Source of the DNA: Paenibacillus sp. Soil750
Lineage (GTDB): Bacteria > Bacillota > Bacilli > Paenibacillales > NBRC-103111
Length of the DNA stretch: 64,000 bases
Assembly (NCBI RefSeq): GCF_001428045.1
Contig: NZ_LMSD01000007.1
Span: 119,808 to 183,807, forward strand
Direction: 5' to 3'
Of this stretch, positions 1-8,053 are shown piece after piece. Each line of letters opens with the position of its first letter. Position 1 is the stretch's first letter. Made by a program: the position numbers and the translations under genes. Under the pieces are notes generated by a model that saw only the letters and a program-made list of their open reading frames with translations, did not search any database and was not told the DNA's origin.

Positions 1-915
1 GCATTGGAAGAAAGCACGGCAGGCGATGCATCTTTAGAACCGATTCCCCCAGACACCACACTTATGTATTACAAAAAGGGGCAACCACTTCATCTTGGGG
101 TCACCCCAAGCGGAGACGTCGTTGATTGGACTTCGAAGCAACAGATCAATCTCCCCAAATCAGCTCAGGAAACGCTGCAAGCGCAAGTGCAATCCCTTCG
201 CACAAAGCATTATGGCGAGATGCTGCCTTGGGAAGAAGCAAGTCTCGTTCTCCCAAAATACAGTTCATTTACCGTCGTTGATGTGATGAGCGGACTTAGC
301 TTTGAAGGCCAGCGTCGCGCGGGCTCCCACCATGCGGATGTACAGCCGCTAACGAAAACCGACTCCGCGACGCTCAAAAGCATTTATGGCGGCCAATGGA
401 GCTGGGACCGCCGCGCGGTCCTAGTGAAGCTAAATGGCCGCACGCTCGCCGCTTCCATGCATGGCATGCCGCATGGCGGTGATGGTATACCGGGAAATGA
501 CTTCAATGGTCATTTCTGTATTCACTTCCTCGGGAGCGTGACCCATGGCTCCCGCTCCGCTGACCCGGCGCACCAGGTCATGGTGCACCGAGCTGCAGGC
601 TTGCTGCTGGACTACGTCAGCAAGCTCTCGCCCTGGGCGCTGATCGACGTATGGATCAGCGCCGCACACCAAGGTGACCTGCAGCTGTTGCAGGTCACCA
701 CAGGGCAAGAACAGGCGATGCATGTGCGAAGCATGCGCCGCCTGTCCAAGTTCAAGGAGCTGGATACATCCCAGCTCCTGCAGTTCGACACAGCTGTCGA
801 TGTGACGATGACAGGGGCTAAAGCTTCCGCGGTTTCGAGTCGCCGCGTGCTCTTCCATCTTGAACGTGCCTCGGTACAAGATCGGTGGTACATACGCAGC
901 GCGGTTATCCAATGA
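1..915 (+). CDS. Protein of uncertain family with a His/Cys-rich motif, 5' end outside the window
   Basis: The reading frame is open back to base 1, so the true start probably lies upstream; the TTG at base 4 has no visible ribosome binding site. About 303 residues are present. The most distinctive stretch is around residues 154-182, where several His and Gly residues lead into GHFCIHFLGSVTHG. I have a general memory of this motif in secreted or cell-wall proteins of Paenibacillus and clostridia, but cannot assign a function. No signal peptide can be judged because the N-terminus is missing. The middle of the gene is visibly GC-rich. It ends at an intrinsic terminator shared with a convergent gene. 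Confidence 0.8.
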   Translation, partial: ALEESTAGDASLEPIPPDTTLMYYKKGQPLHLGVTPSGDVVDWTSKQQINLPKSAQETLQAQVQSLRTKHYGEMLPWEEASLVLPKYSSFTVVDVMSGLSFEGQRRAGSHHADVQPLTKTDSATLKSIYGGQWSWDRRAVLVKLNGRTLAASMHGMPHGGDGIPGNDFNGHFCIHFLGSVTHGSRSADPAHQVMVHRAAGLLLDYVSKLSPWALIDVWISAAHQGDLQLLQVTTGQEQAMHVRSMRRLSKFKELDTSQLLQFDTAVDVTMTGAKASAVSSRRVLFHLERASVQDRWYIRSAVIQ

Positions 916-916
916 G

Positions 917-970
917 TAAAGCCCGGCCACTTTGGAAGTCCCAAAGCAGTCGGGCCTTACTTATTTTTTT
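917..970 (+). terminator. Intrinsic terminator after the partial first gene
   Basis: A long stem pairs AAGCCCG with CGGGCCTT and CACTTTG with CAAAG around a short loop. It is followed by TTATTTTTTTT on the plus strand. It starts two bases after the stop codon of the plus-strand gene and lies before the 3' end of the convergent DUF1906 gene. Confidence 0.85.
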
Positions 971-979
971 TCACCGATT

Positions 980-1723
980 CTATTGCACGGTCTGACCCGA
1001 AACCTTACGTAATTCATTGGCGAGTCGATGAAACTCATTCTGCGCAGGCACGGATGTGGTTGCTCCATATCCCGCTGATAGGAAGGGAATGATCGCATTG
1101 GCATCTTTCACAGTAAGAGGATAGCTAGGTGGTTCTGGTGTAATTCGTTTATTCCACCAACCTTCATTCCCATAGGATTCATCATAGTCAACCGCAATAC
1201 CATTCGCCATGACATCGTTGAGGTATTGATAAATTTGAATAAACGTCGATTTCTTACCTCCGCTCCAAGCATAGGTTTGCCAGAACCGTGAGCACGCACC
1301 TGCAGCATATACAGCCTCCATGACAGCGTATGAACCATAGACACCTGTCGTGTAAGCAGGCGTAGCTTCACTCGCAGCCTTAATATATGCGATAACCGCC
1401 TCCATCTGGGCAGATGATACGTCAAAATCAACAGCAAAATAGATGCAGCTGCCCTCCGGCTGACCTACTTGCGCGGCAACCTGCAAAGCTGTTGCACCGT
1501 CCGCCAAACCAGCACTTCTACCACCAAGAGCACGACTTGCCGTTGTTTCATAAACAGAAACCAACTGTAAGCCAGCTGCACTAATTGCGTCAGATTCTGA
1601 TTTCGTTAATGCCTTTGCACCACTTGGCACCAAATATCTGGCAACAAATGTATAACCCTGTCCGACGAAAGCAGCCGCTTTTTGTGCCGTAAGCGGTGTT
1701 GAACAATCAAACCCTTTCGCCAC
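980..1723 (-). CDS. DUF1906 glycoside-hydrolase-like protein
   Basis: The 247-residue product begins with KGFDCSTPL and has a TIM-barrel-type pattern: YLVPSGAKALT, LVSVYETT, then IYFAVDFDV and GVYGSYAVMEAV, ending in an aromatic-rich WQTYAWSGG / IDYDE-type region (here AVDYDES). This is the pattern of the DUF1906 (Rv2525c-like) family, related to lysozyme-like glycoside hydrolases that act on the cell wall. No signal peptide is present, which is common for spore-associated members. The start is GTG with GGTG eight bases upstream. A C-terminal extension of about 50 residues follows the domain. It sits just downstream of two tandem terminators, so its expression is not obvious. Confidence 0.85.
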   Translation of the reverse strand: MAKGFDCSTPLTAQKAAAFVGQGYTFVARYLVPSGAKALTKSESDAISAAGLQLVSVYETTASRALGGRSAGLADGATALQVAAQVGQPEGSCIYFAVDFDVSSAQMEAVIAYIKAASEATPAYTTGVYGSYAVMEAVYAAGACSRFWQTYAWSGGKKSTFIQIYQYLNDVMANGIAVDYDESYGNEGWWNKRITPEPPSYPLTVKDANAIIPFLSAGYGATTSVPAQNEFHRLANELRKVSGQTVQ

Positions 1724-1763
1724 TTGCCATCACCTACTTTCCAATTGGTATTCACATCATATG

Positions 1764-1810
1764 CCAAAAGAACGAGACCCGACACCACAAGGCATCTAAA
1801 GTCCCGTTCT
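1764..1810 (-). terminator. Second tandem intrinsic terminator or leader attenuator before the DUF1906 gene
   Basis: On the minus strand AGAACGGGAC pairs with GTCTCGTTCT (one wobble), with an inner GATGCC/GGTGTC helix, followed by TTTT. It ends only about 40 bases before the GTG start of the DUF1906 gene, so it could be a back-up terminator for the gene upstream or an attenuator in the DUF1906 leader. Confidence 0.65.
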
Positions 1811-1817
1811 CAGGCAT

Positions 1818-1848
1818 GAAAAAAGGCTTTTCTCCCTAGAGAAAAGCC
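1818..1848 (-). terminator. Intrinsic terminator after the DUF2277 gene
   Basis: A perfect ten-base stem, GGCTTTTCTC / GAGAAAAGCC with a four-base loop, is followed on the minus strand by TTTTTT. It lies 17 bases past the DUF2277 stop codon. Confidence 0.9.
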
Positions 1849-1864
1849 CGATCCTTCATTCAAT

Positions 1865-2143
1865 TTAAACTTCTTTCGTACCAAAGCGGATTGCATTTCG
1901 CTCTTTAGCTCGCTGCGCTTCTACTTCTCGATTCCGAGGTTCCGCATTCGTAACCAAAGAATCCATTAGCTTCTGTGCTGCCAACGCTACCTCTTGTACA
2001 GCCAACTGGAACGCTGCTTCATTCACTTTAGACGGCTCTGTAAATCCTGAGATCTTGCGCACAAATTGCAGGGACGCTGCCCGAACTTCATCTTCTGTCA
2101 CGACCGGTTCATAGTTGAAAAGTGGTTTAATATTTCGGCACAT
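1865..2143 (-). CDS. DUF2277 family protein
   Basis: The product starts MCRNIKPLFNYEP and continues with EDEVRAASLQFVRKISGF, which is the hallmark of the small DUF2277 family of unknown function. I chose the internal ATG (the open frame runs 14 codons further upstream) because GGAGGAG lies six bases before it and family members begin with MCRNI. The 92 residues are mostly helical with no membrane segment or signal peptide. The gene has its own sigma-A-type promoter and its own terminator, so it is monocistronic. Confidence 0.88.
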   Translation of the reverse strand: MCRNIKPLFNYEPVVTEDEVRAASLQFVRKISGFTEPSKVNEAAFQLAVQEVALAAQKLMDSLVTNAEPRNREVEAQRAKERNAIRFGTKEV

Positions 2144-2202
2144 ATCGTACTCCTCCAGGCTAGGCATCCCATTACCAATTACCATTTACATACTCTGTTC
2201 TC

Positions 2203-2231
2203 AATATAATAGATGCCCATTGTTTTTTCAA
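2203..2231 (-). promoter_or_regulatory. Sigma-A-type promoter for the DUF2277 gene
   Basis: On the minus strand TTGAAA and TATATT are separated by 17 bases, about 60 bases before the DUF2277 start. It lies between the response regulator stop and DUF2277. Confidence 0.75.
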
Positions 2232-2266
2232 GATCGCATACACCTAGGCTCTGGCCATCAATAGGT

Positions 2267-2962
2267 CTATACCATAAATCTATATCCAGATCCCCAAACG
2301 GTTCCTATATACTGAGGTTTAGAGGGGGTTTCCTCGATTTTCTCTCTAATCCTGGCAATATGAACCGTTACCGTAGATGCGTCACTCATCGCATCCATTC
2401 CCCATATCCGCTCAAATAGTTCTTCCTTGCCAAATACCCGATTAGGATATTGGACAAGAAACAGAAGTAGGTCAAATTCCTTTTGAGCCAGGACAACTTC
2501 ATTTCCGTTCACAAACACGCGTCTGGCATCCTTCTGAAGCTCAAGACCCCTAATCTGGATCGAGCTCCCCTCATTCCCTTTACCAAACCGCTCTTTCATC
2601 CGCTCGAACTTCTTAAGATGAGCACTTACCCGTGCCACAAGCTCCCCTGAGCTGAAGGGCTTTGTTATATAATCATCCGCACCGAGGCCAAGTCCATTGA
2701 CTTTATAAATTTCTTCTGCTCTCGCCGATACCAGAAGCACGGGAATATCATCATGCTCTCGTATGGTTTTTAACACTTCAAATCCATCTATATCGGGCAG
2801 CATGATATCTAAGATAACAAGCTCAAACGCTTCTTCCTTGAGCGCTCTCAGACCTTCCGTGCCGTTATTTACCATCTTAACGGAATAACCGCTTAACTCC
2901 AGATAATCTCTTTGTAAATTGGCAATACTCTGGTCATCTTCAACAATCAAAATTCTTTTCAT
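2267..2962 (-). CDS. OmpR-family response regulator
   Basis: The 231-residue protein has a receiver domain (acidic pair in ILIVEDD, phospho-acceptor Asp near residue 52 in ILDIMLPD, Ser 79 in LLVSA, Lys near 101 in ITKPFS) and a C-terminal winged helix (LTLAQ-type ALAQKEFDLLLFL, then VTVHIARIREKIE and WGSGYRF). It is a DNA-binding transcription factor phosphorylated by the adjacent kinase. I chose the ATG of MKRILIV because GGAGG lies five bases upstream; the longer open frame starts within that ribosome binding site. It is the last gene of the exported protein-ABC-kinase-regulator cassette and most likely controls it. Confidence 0.93.
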   Translation of the reverse strand: MKRILIVEDDQSIANLQRDYLELSGYSVKMVNNGTEGLRALKEEAFELVILDIMLPDIDGFEVLKTIREHDDIPVLLVSARAEEIYKVNGLGLGADDYITKPFSSGELVARVSAHLKKFERMKERFGKGNEGSSIQIRGLELQKDARRVFVNGNEVVLAQKEFDLLLFLVQYPNRVFGKEELFERIWGMDAMSDASTVTVHIARIREKIEETPSKPQYIGTVWGSGYRFMV

Positions 2963-2980
2963 CATAACCTCCAAACCTAT

Positions 2981-4405
2981 TTAGAACTTTTTTAGAGATA
3001 TCATAATCCCGGTTCCCTCACCTACAGCGCTTTTAGCCCATATTTTCCCGTCGTGCCCTTCAATAATTTGCTTAGCTATAGCTAGACCCAGTCCACTTCC
3101 ATTCTTTCTTGAAGGATCTACTTGATAAAATCGTTCAAATATAAAAGGAAGCTTATCCTCGGGTATGCCATTTCCATTGTCTTTAATTTCAATAATCGCA
3201 GATGTTCTAGTTTCCCTGAGTATAATGTCAATCTTACCATTCGCTTTTCCAGCATACGTCATAGCATTATCAATGATGTTTTGCACAACCCGCTTTAATC
3301 TTTCGCCATCTATTAATACTTTGACAGGCTCTTTTAACTCATTAATTAATGTGATGGCTACATTCGCCTTTTCACATTCATATTTATGATCTGCCACACA
3401 ATCCTCGAAATAACTGGCCAAATCACTCTTCTCAAAATGGTAAGGAAGCTGATTCAAATCGAGTTTCGAATATAATAGAAGATCATCAATCATCGCATTG
3501 ACCAAAATAGCCTTGGATCGGGCTGTTTCCAGATATTCCTCCATCTTCTCAGGCGTCTTAGCTACTCCATCTATAATGCCTTCAATATACCCTTTAATGG
3601 AAGTCACAGGTGTCTTTAAGTCATGTGAAATACTTGAAATTAGAAACTTTCGATTATCATCATATTTTTGCTGTAAATAAACAGATTCCTTCAATTTGAT
3701 CCTCATTAACTCCAAGGTTATCCCTAATTCCCGAATTTCGCCCTCGCCATCCTCGGAAATCTCTCCATTAAGATCGCCTTCCCTAATTTTTACAGCGGCA
3801 TCCTTTAATCTGGCGATTGGAATAATAATACGACGTGAGAACTTATAGGAAATCCATATATTCATCAGCAAAAAAACAACTGTGAAAAAACTAATCGTAA
3901 AGATGCCAAGCATCCAATATACCTTTGTATTCACCTTGATTGGGGCAAGCAGCAGTAGAATACCCGAATCGCCTGACAAGAGTTTGAAATCTGCTCTGTT
4001 AAACATATAAGTTTTGCCATCAAGCTCGATCTCGCTGCGATTAGAGTCACTGGAGAGCATTATGCTTTTCTCGATATCAATCTTATTAAAATGTTGCGTA
4101 GCGAACATTACCTCTCTGCCCGCGATAAGGATCGCACTGGCATTCAAAACGTTCACGCGATCAGCGAGCTCTTGTTGATACTTCGTATCCAGGAGTCCCT
4201 CGAACCCCAGGGTCAGCGCTTCTCTTTTAATCTCACTGATGGCTGCACGAACTTCAAACGCTCGTTGAAACTGCTCTATACCGGCTTCGCGGCCCAAAAC
4301 TTTCGTATACGTAGCAATAAAAATAATGACAGCCAAGATCGTCAAACCAATGGAAAGCAGCACAGCCAGCGTATTCATCGTGAAAAAACGTTTCGTTAAG
4401 TGCAT
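2981..4405 (-). CDS. Membrane sensor histidine kinase
   Basis: The 474-residue protein has a transmembrane helix at about residues 9-32, an extracellular sensor of about 130 residues, a second helix at about 163-186, a HAMP linker, a HisKA domain with phospho-acceptor His 261 in SISHDLKTP, and an ATPase domain with N box NIIDNAMTY, G1 box DNGNGIPED, F box FERFYQ and G2 GSGLGLAI. It is the orthodox partner of the response regulator 18 bases downstream. AAGGA precedes its ATG. The size of the extracellular domain suggests direct signal sensing, unlike the short-loop kinases of Bce-type peptide sensors. The ligand is unknown. Confidence 0.93.
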   Translation of the reverse strand: MHLTKRFFTMNTLAVLLSIGLTILAVIIFIATYTKVLGREAGIEQFQRAFEVRAAISEIKREALTLGFEGLLDTKYQQELADRVNVLNASAILIAGREVMFATQHFNKIDIEKSIMLSSDSNRSEIELDGKTYMFNRADFKLLSGDSGILLLLAPIKVNTKVYWMLGIFTISFFTVVFLLMNIWISYKFSRRIIIPIARLKDAAVKIREGDLNGEISEDGEGEIRELGITLELMRIKLKESVYLQQKYDDNRKFLISSISHDLKTPVTSIKGYIEGIIDGVAKTPEKMEEYLETARSKAILVNAMIDDLLLYSKLDLNQLPYHFEKSDLASYFEDCVADHKYECEKANVAITLINELKEPVKVLIDGERLKRVVQNIIDNAMTYAGKANGKIDIILRETRTSAIIEIKDNGNGIPEDKLPFIFERFYQVDPSRKNGSGLGLAIAKQIIEGHDGKIWAKSAVGEGTGIMISLKKF

Positions 4406-4417
4406 GTAGATTCCTTT

Positions 4418-5170
4418 CTATATATCCTTTCTGTCAAACAAGTAATACCCCATCGTAAATAACATGATACCACAACCGAATATAATTAGAATCTGGCGGC
4501 TTATTTTGAAGACATTGATGGATTCAGATATCCATAGGGTATACCAGTCAAACATCGACGTGATAAAAAAACTGGAATAGGATGAAAAGACAATCCCCAG
4601 AAAATTAAATCCAATAAATACAAGAATGGACAGGAAAAATACGGCTAGTCCTCCCTGAATGAGATTGGATAGCAGCACAACGATAAGCGCAAACACAAAT
4701 ACAGGAAAAAAAGTTAAGCCATATGACACCAGCACCTTTACGATACCAATGAAACTGGCGGACGAAGGATTGAATATAAAACCAGCTAACAGCGATAGAA
4801 CCATAATAAATAAAAGATTACCAGCAATAAATAGTGCTAAATTCAAAACCTTAGCAGTAAACACGCCGAATCTAGATACTGGTCTTAAAAGAGTGATTTT
4901 CATTGTATTCGATGAGGACTCACCATTAAACATATCAATGGCTACAAATACTGCAAATAAAGGTAACAGCGTATACGATACAAACGATAGTACGGCTATG
5001 GGAAATTCAACGCTCCCTACAACTCTTAATCCAAGACCATGTTTAATCGTCGTTACAGCAATTTGACCGATCATGACGGCAAGAATGGATAATATCGCGG
5101 CTGCCATGATTTTTTTCTTTTTAAGCAGCTTCACGGATTCATTCATAAATGCAGCTTTAAACCCTACCAT
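4418..5170 (-). CDS. ABC transporter permease, multi-spanning
   Basis: About 250 residues with roughly six hydrophobic segments and the layout of ABC-2 type permeases. A cytoplasmic N-terminus (NESVKLLKKKKIM) leads into the first helix, then a loop MFNGESSSNTMKITLLRPVSR, typical of permeases that pair with BcrA- or NatA-like ATPases. I chose the ATG of MVGFKAAF because GGTGG lies six bases upstream; the open frame begins 11 codons earlier. This start overlaps the ATPase 3' end by 14 bases, which suggests translational coupling. Together they form an exporter or immunity-type transporter. Confidence 0.88.
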   Translation of the reverse strand: MVGFKAAFMNESVKLLKKKKIMAAAILSILAVMIGQIAVTTIKHGLGLRVVGSVEFPIAVLSFVSYTLLPLFAVFVAIDMFNGESSSNTMKITLLRPVSRFGVFTAKVLNLALFIAGNLLFIMVLSLLAGFIFNPSSASFIGIVKVLVSYGLTFFPVFVFALIVVLLSNLIQGGLAVFFLSILVFIGFNFLGIVFSSYSSFFITSMFDWYTLWISESINVFKISRQILIIFGCGIMLFTMGYYLFDRKDI

Positions 5171-5882
5171 TCCTGTCCACCTCACTAACAAAATAATTCT
5201 CAAGCGACGAATAAAATGACAGAATATGTTGGGTATATTCTACATTAACCAGCTTGCCTCCATAAATAATCCCGATTCTCGAACACGTTAATTCCACATC
5301 GTGAATCAAGTGGCTGGATATAAAGAACGTCGTACCCTCCTGGGAAAGCTGTTTGATCAACTTCCTCATCTCCAGCATCCCTTCCACATCCAGTCCATTT
5401 AAAGGCTCGTCCAAAATTAACAGTTTCGGCTTCGATAGAATCGCCGCCGCTATCCCTAGTCTTTGTTTCATCCCAAGCGAAAATTTTTGTGATTTCTCAT
5501 TTTTATATTTCAGCATCCCTGTAATTTCAAGACATTCATCAATTCTACGCTGATCGATTTCAGGATAAAATCTTGCAAACAGTCTCAAATTCTCATTTGC
5601 CGTCAAATAAGGATACGATTCCGCTGTTTCAATAATACAGCCTACATATTTCATTGCGTTGACATAGTCTTCAGCCACGCTCGCTCCGAAAATCTTCACA
5701 TCGCCTCGATCAGGCTTCATGAGTCCTGTAATCATCTTCATAGCTGTCGTTTTGCCCGCACCATTAGGTCCAAGGAAACCGAATATATCACCTTGATCTA
5801 CCTCTAAATTCAAATCGCTGATTCCTCGACCATTCGTAAATGACTTGGTTAAGCCCGTTATTTCAATCGCCTTGACTGTCAA
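5157..5882 (-). CDS. ABC transporter ATP-binding protein, BcrA/NatA-like
   Basis: The 241-residue protein has Walker A GPNGAGKTT near residue 40, signature FSLGMKQRLGIA near 135, Walker B LLILDEPLNGLD and switch His in ISSHL. This arrangement is typical of ATPases that drive export of peptides, antibiotics or sodium. The start codon is TTG with GGGAG eight bases upstream. That ribosome binding site directly follows the T-tract of an intrinsic terminator, so translation and transcription of this gene depend on read-through from the exported-protein gene. It probably pairs with the overlapping permease. Confidence 0.92.
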   Translation of the reverse strand: MTVKAIEITGLTKSFTNGRGISDLNLEVDQGDIFGFLGPNGAGKTTAMKMITGLMKPDRGDVKIFGASVAEDYVNAMKYVGCIIETAESYPYLTANENLRLFARFYPEIDQRRIDECLEITGMLKYKNEKSQKFSLGMKQRLGIAAAILSKPKLLILDEPLNGLDVEGMLEMRKLIKQLSQEGTTFFISSHLIHDVELTCSRIGIIYGGKLVNVEYTQHILSFYSSLENYFVSEVDRNGRV

Positions 5883-5896
5883 TTCATCATCTCCCT

Positions 5897-5935
5897 AAAA
5901 AATCTCAGGAAGCCGCTATCCGCAGCCTCCTGAGA
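5897..5935 (-). terminator. Intrinsic terminator inside the cassette, before the ABC ATPase gene
   Basis: A stem of about 14 pairs (TCTCAGGA... / ...TCCTGAGA, closing with a GGATA loop on the minus strand) is followed by TTTTTT. It sits in the 60-base gap between the exported-protein stop and the ATPase ribosome binding site. No alternative promoter is obvious in that gap, so it should set a high ratio of first-gene to downstream transcripts. Confidence 0.88.
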
Positions 5936-5942
5936 ATCATTT

Positions 5943-7190
5943 CTATTCAAATACGCGATTAAATTCTCCATCATAGAAAGGCTTCATGTTACTTTGTTTG
6001 TAACCATTTTTATCCATTTCTAGATTCATTTCAAAATAAATCTTACCTGCCATACTTGGATGAATCATCCCTTGCTTCTGTTCACCCTTCGAGTCTGTGT
6101 AAGTAAATGCTGGAGACGTCGACAAATTGTATTCGAAATTAAATACATCCTTGTTTGGATACTCGTTCTCAAATCCAGGATTTACGGTTTCGGAATACGT
6201 ACCTGTTACTTTGTCGCCATCTACACTTGTGATTTTAACTGTTCTCTCACCGATCTTCACGAACTTACCGTCTTTGTCCAAAATAATATCATTTTGATAG
6301 GTTCCCACATATTTAGAGCTGAATCCACCAGAACGACTAACCTTCTCAACCTTGGCTGTAGTTAGATCAGGCATAGTAATCTTTGTACTGCCAATCTCAG
6401 ACAGCTTTAACATAACATTGAGGTTTAAGTCATGCTGAACCCCATTTTTATCTTTTCCTGACAGCGTGATCTCACCCGTCAGATTTTCTAGATAACCATC
6501 TTTACTTTCATTTGCCGTACCTACTACCTTTTTCACGAAAATATCGCTCTCTATAGCTGGTAAATCTCTTTCACTATCCAGCATTTGTTTGATACCGAAG
6601 GAGGAAACTGCATTCACAATGGCCGGCACTTGTGTCTCTGACAAACTGCCCGAGAACACTTTACCTCCATTTGCGCTTTCTTCAACTTGTACATAATCTT
6701 TCAAAGAGCCAACAACAGCGTCAACGATTTTCTCAACCTCCGTTGCTCCCTTTTCTTTAAAAGGGTTATCAAAATCGGCTGGACCTTTACGGTTTTGGTT
6801 CACTTCCGCCGAATGATCAAATACATAATATGTATTGTCCAATTCGTTTTTGTCAATCGTTTGCTTCTTGTCGGCATACGAATATCTGGAGGTCGTTTCA
6901 CCTTTGGCGTTTTTCGTTACCTCGTTATTCTCTTTCACTTGATTTACCGTATCCATTTTCATGAAATTAGACGATTGAATCAAAATTTTATCATTATCTT
7001 TCAGTGTATACATCGTCTCAACCGTATAGTTGTTAAGACCCTTTTCCATCACAGACGCTGTATTTTTCACTGAATCCTTCAACCGGTCGTATCCGGATCC
7101 AAGCAGCGCATCAGCGAATGCCGTAGATACAAACAGACAAGCTCCAACCGTAAAAGAAAGTACTGTAATTGATTTTTTGCTAAGTTTCAT
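5943..7190 (-). CDS. Exported protein of unknown function, first gene of the ABC/two-component cassette
   Basis: 415 residues. The N-terminus is a clear signal peptide: MKLSKKS, a hydrophobic core, then STAFA with probable cleavage before D. No later membrane segment, sortase motif or lipobox is visible. The mature part is rich in Lys, Asp and Asn and probably mostly beta, with segments such as YTVETMYTLKDND, YVGTYQNDIILDKDGKFVKIG and VTGTYSETVNPGFENEYP that resemble lipocalin-like or outer-shell lipoprotein folds. I do not recognise the family. It is separated from the ABC genes by an intrinsic terminator, so it is probably made in excess over them. Its job may be ligand binding, immunity or sensing for the cassette; this is inference. 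Confidence 0.85.
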   Translation of the reverse strand: MKLSKKSITVLSFTVGACLFVSTAFADALLGSGYDRLKDSVKNTASVMEKGLNNYTVETMYTLKDNDKILIQSSNFMKMDTVNQVKENNEVTKNAKGETTSRYSYADKKQTIDKNELDNTYYVFDHSAEVNQNRKGPADFDNPFKEKGATEVEKIVDAVVGSLKDYVQVEESANGGKVFSGSLSETQVPAIVNAVSSFGIKQMLDSERDLPAIESDIFVKKVVGTANESKDGYLENLTGEITLSGKDKNGVQHDLNLNVMLKLSEIGSTKITMPDLTTAKVEKVSRSGGFSSKYVGTYQNDIILDKDGKFVKIGERTVKITSVDGDKVTGTYSETVNPGFENEYPNKDVFNFEYNLSTSPAFTYTDSKGEQKQGMIHPSMAGKIYFEMNLEMDKNGYKQSNMKPFYDGEFNRVFE

Positions 7191-7220
7191 TTCTCTTCTC
7201 CTTTTTTAAAACAATTTGCG

Positions 7221-7279
7221 GGAAACGTTTCCTTACTAGTTATTTTAGTATACGCTTATTGAATCCATCTAAATGGATT
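7221..7279 (-). promoter_or_regulatory. Promoter region of the exported-protein cassette with dyads
   Basis: On the minus strand a TATACT -10 lies at 7247-7252. At 17-base spacing the -35 would be CATTTA, a poor match. A perfect dyad, AATCCAT-4-ATGGATT (7262-7279), covers that position, as expected for an activator site. In the leader a second perfect palindrome, GGAAACGTTTCC (7221-7232), lies between the start site and the GGAG ribosome binding site; it resembles a cre site only loosely. Confidence 0.55.
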
Positions 7280-7347
7280 ATTAACAAAGTATTAACTCTT
7301 ATCGTAACTGCGTAGAAATTAAATTTTAAATGCTAGGAGTATGATGA

Positions 7348-7956
7348 ATGATGAGCGAAATTGTAAAATTGTCTAAATCCACTGTCTTAGGAGCTGCCAA
7401 TGGCGTCATGTTCATGACTTTCTTTGGTGCGCTCTGGTCATCCATTGGCATTGTAGGTTCACATCGACTTGGAGCTCCATGGCCACTTGTTCTTTCAGTA
7501 CTAATAACATTGATTTTACTGAGCGGAGCCATTTCACTCTTTGTTAAAGCTCGCAGTAGGAATCAATCTGTTACTCCGAAAGAAAAGGAAGAAACGAAGC
7601 GATTAAACCAAAAATTCGGTTTGATTTTTGGCTTGGAAGGTGTTGCGATCTTTCTTGCAAGTGTCATTTGCAATACACTCGATCATTTTGAAGTCTTTTT
7701 CCCTGTCATGGCGATGATTGTTGGTATTCACTTCTTTCCTTTAGCTACATTATTTCGAGAAAAATTTTATTATGGTACGGGTATTGTAATGTGTATGCTA
7801 GGCATCATTTCACTATTTCTACCTCTCAACGCCACGATCGGCGATGTATCTCTCATTCCGATGTCTACGTTTATCGGATTTGGCTCAGCTGTGACGCTCT
7901 GGGTAACGGGCTTGAGAATCTGGGTGACCATGCTGAAACAGCTGAAACAATACTAA
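7348..7956 (+). CDS. Small integral membrane protein of unknown family
   Basis: 202 residues with about six hydrophobic segments: near 15-35, 45-65, 90-110, 115-135, 140-160 and 165-190. A charged loop (KARSRNQSVTPKEKEETKRLNQ) lies after the second. No catalytic motif is visible and I do not recognise the family. AGGAG lies eight bases before the first of two consecutive ATG codons; the second is equally possible. The gene diverges from the exported-protein cassette and ends at its own hairpin terminator. It is not clearly linked to the cassette. Confidence 0.8.
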   Translation: MMSEIVKLSKSTVLGAANGVMFMTFFGALWSSIGIVGSHRLGAPWPLVLSVLITLILLSGAISLFVKARSRNQSVTPKEKEETKRLNQKFGLIFGLEGVAIFLASVICNTLDHFEVFFPVMAMIVGIHFFPLATLFREKFYYGTGIVMCMLGIISLFLPLNATIGDVSLIPMSTFIGFGSAVTLWVTGLRIWVTMLKQLKQY

Positions 7957-7995
7957 TACTAATCAAAGCATTGTGCACAAACCTGCACAAACAAA

Positions 7996-8045
7996 GAACA
8001 AGCCCCTCATTCCCATCAGCATTGATGAGAACGAGCGGCTTGTTC
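7996..8045 (+). terminator. Hairpin terminator after the membrane protein gene
   Basis: GAACAAGCC pairs with GGCTTGTTC, with an inner ATCA/TGAT helix. The following T-tract is weak (TGTCTCT), so termination may be partial. Confidence 0.6.
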
Positions 8046-8053
8046 TGTCTCTA

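Noticed and set aside
430..944. Two minus-strand frames opposite the first gene
   Set aside because: They overlap each other in different frames, lack ribosome binding sites and would end in the GC-rich part of the real gene.
7221..7232. CcpA (cre) site GGAAACGTTTCC
   Set aside because: It differs from the cre consensus at several fixed positions; kept only as a palindrome.
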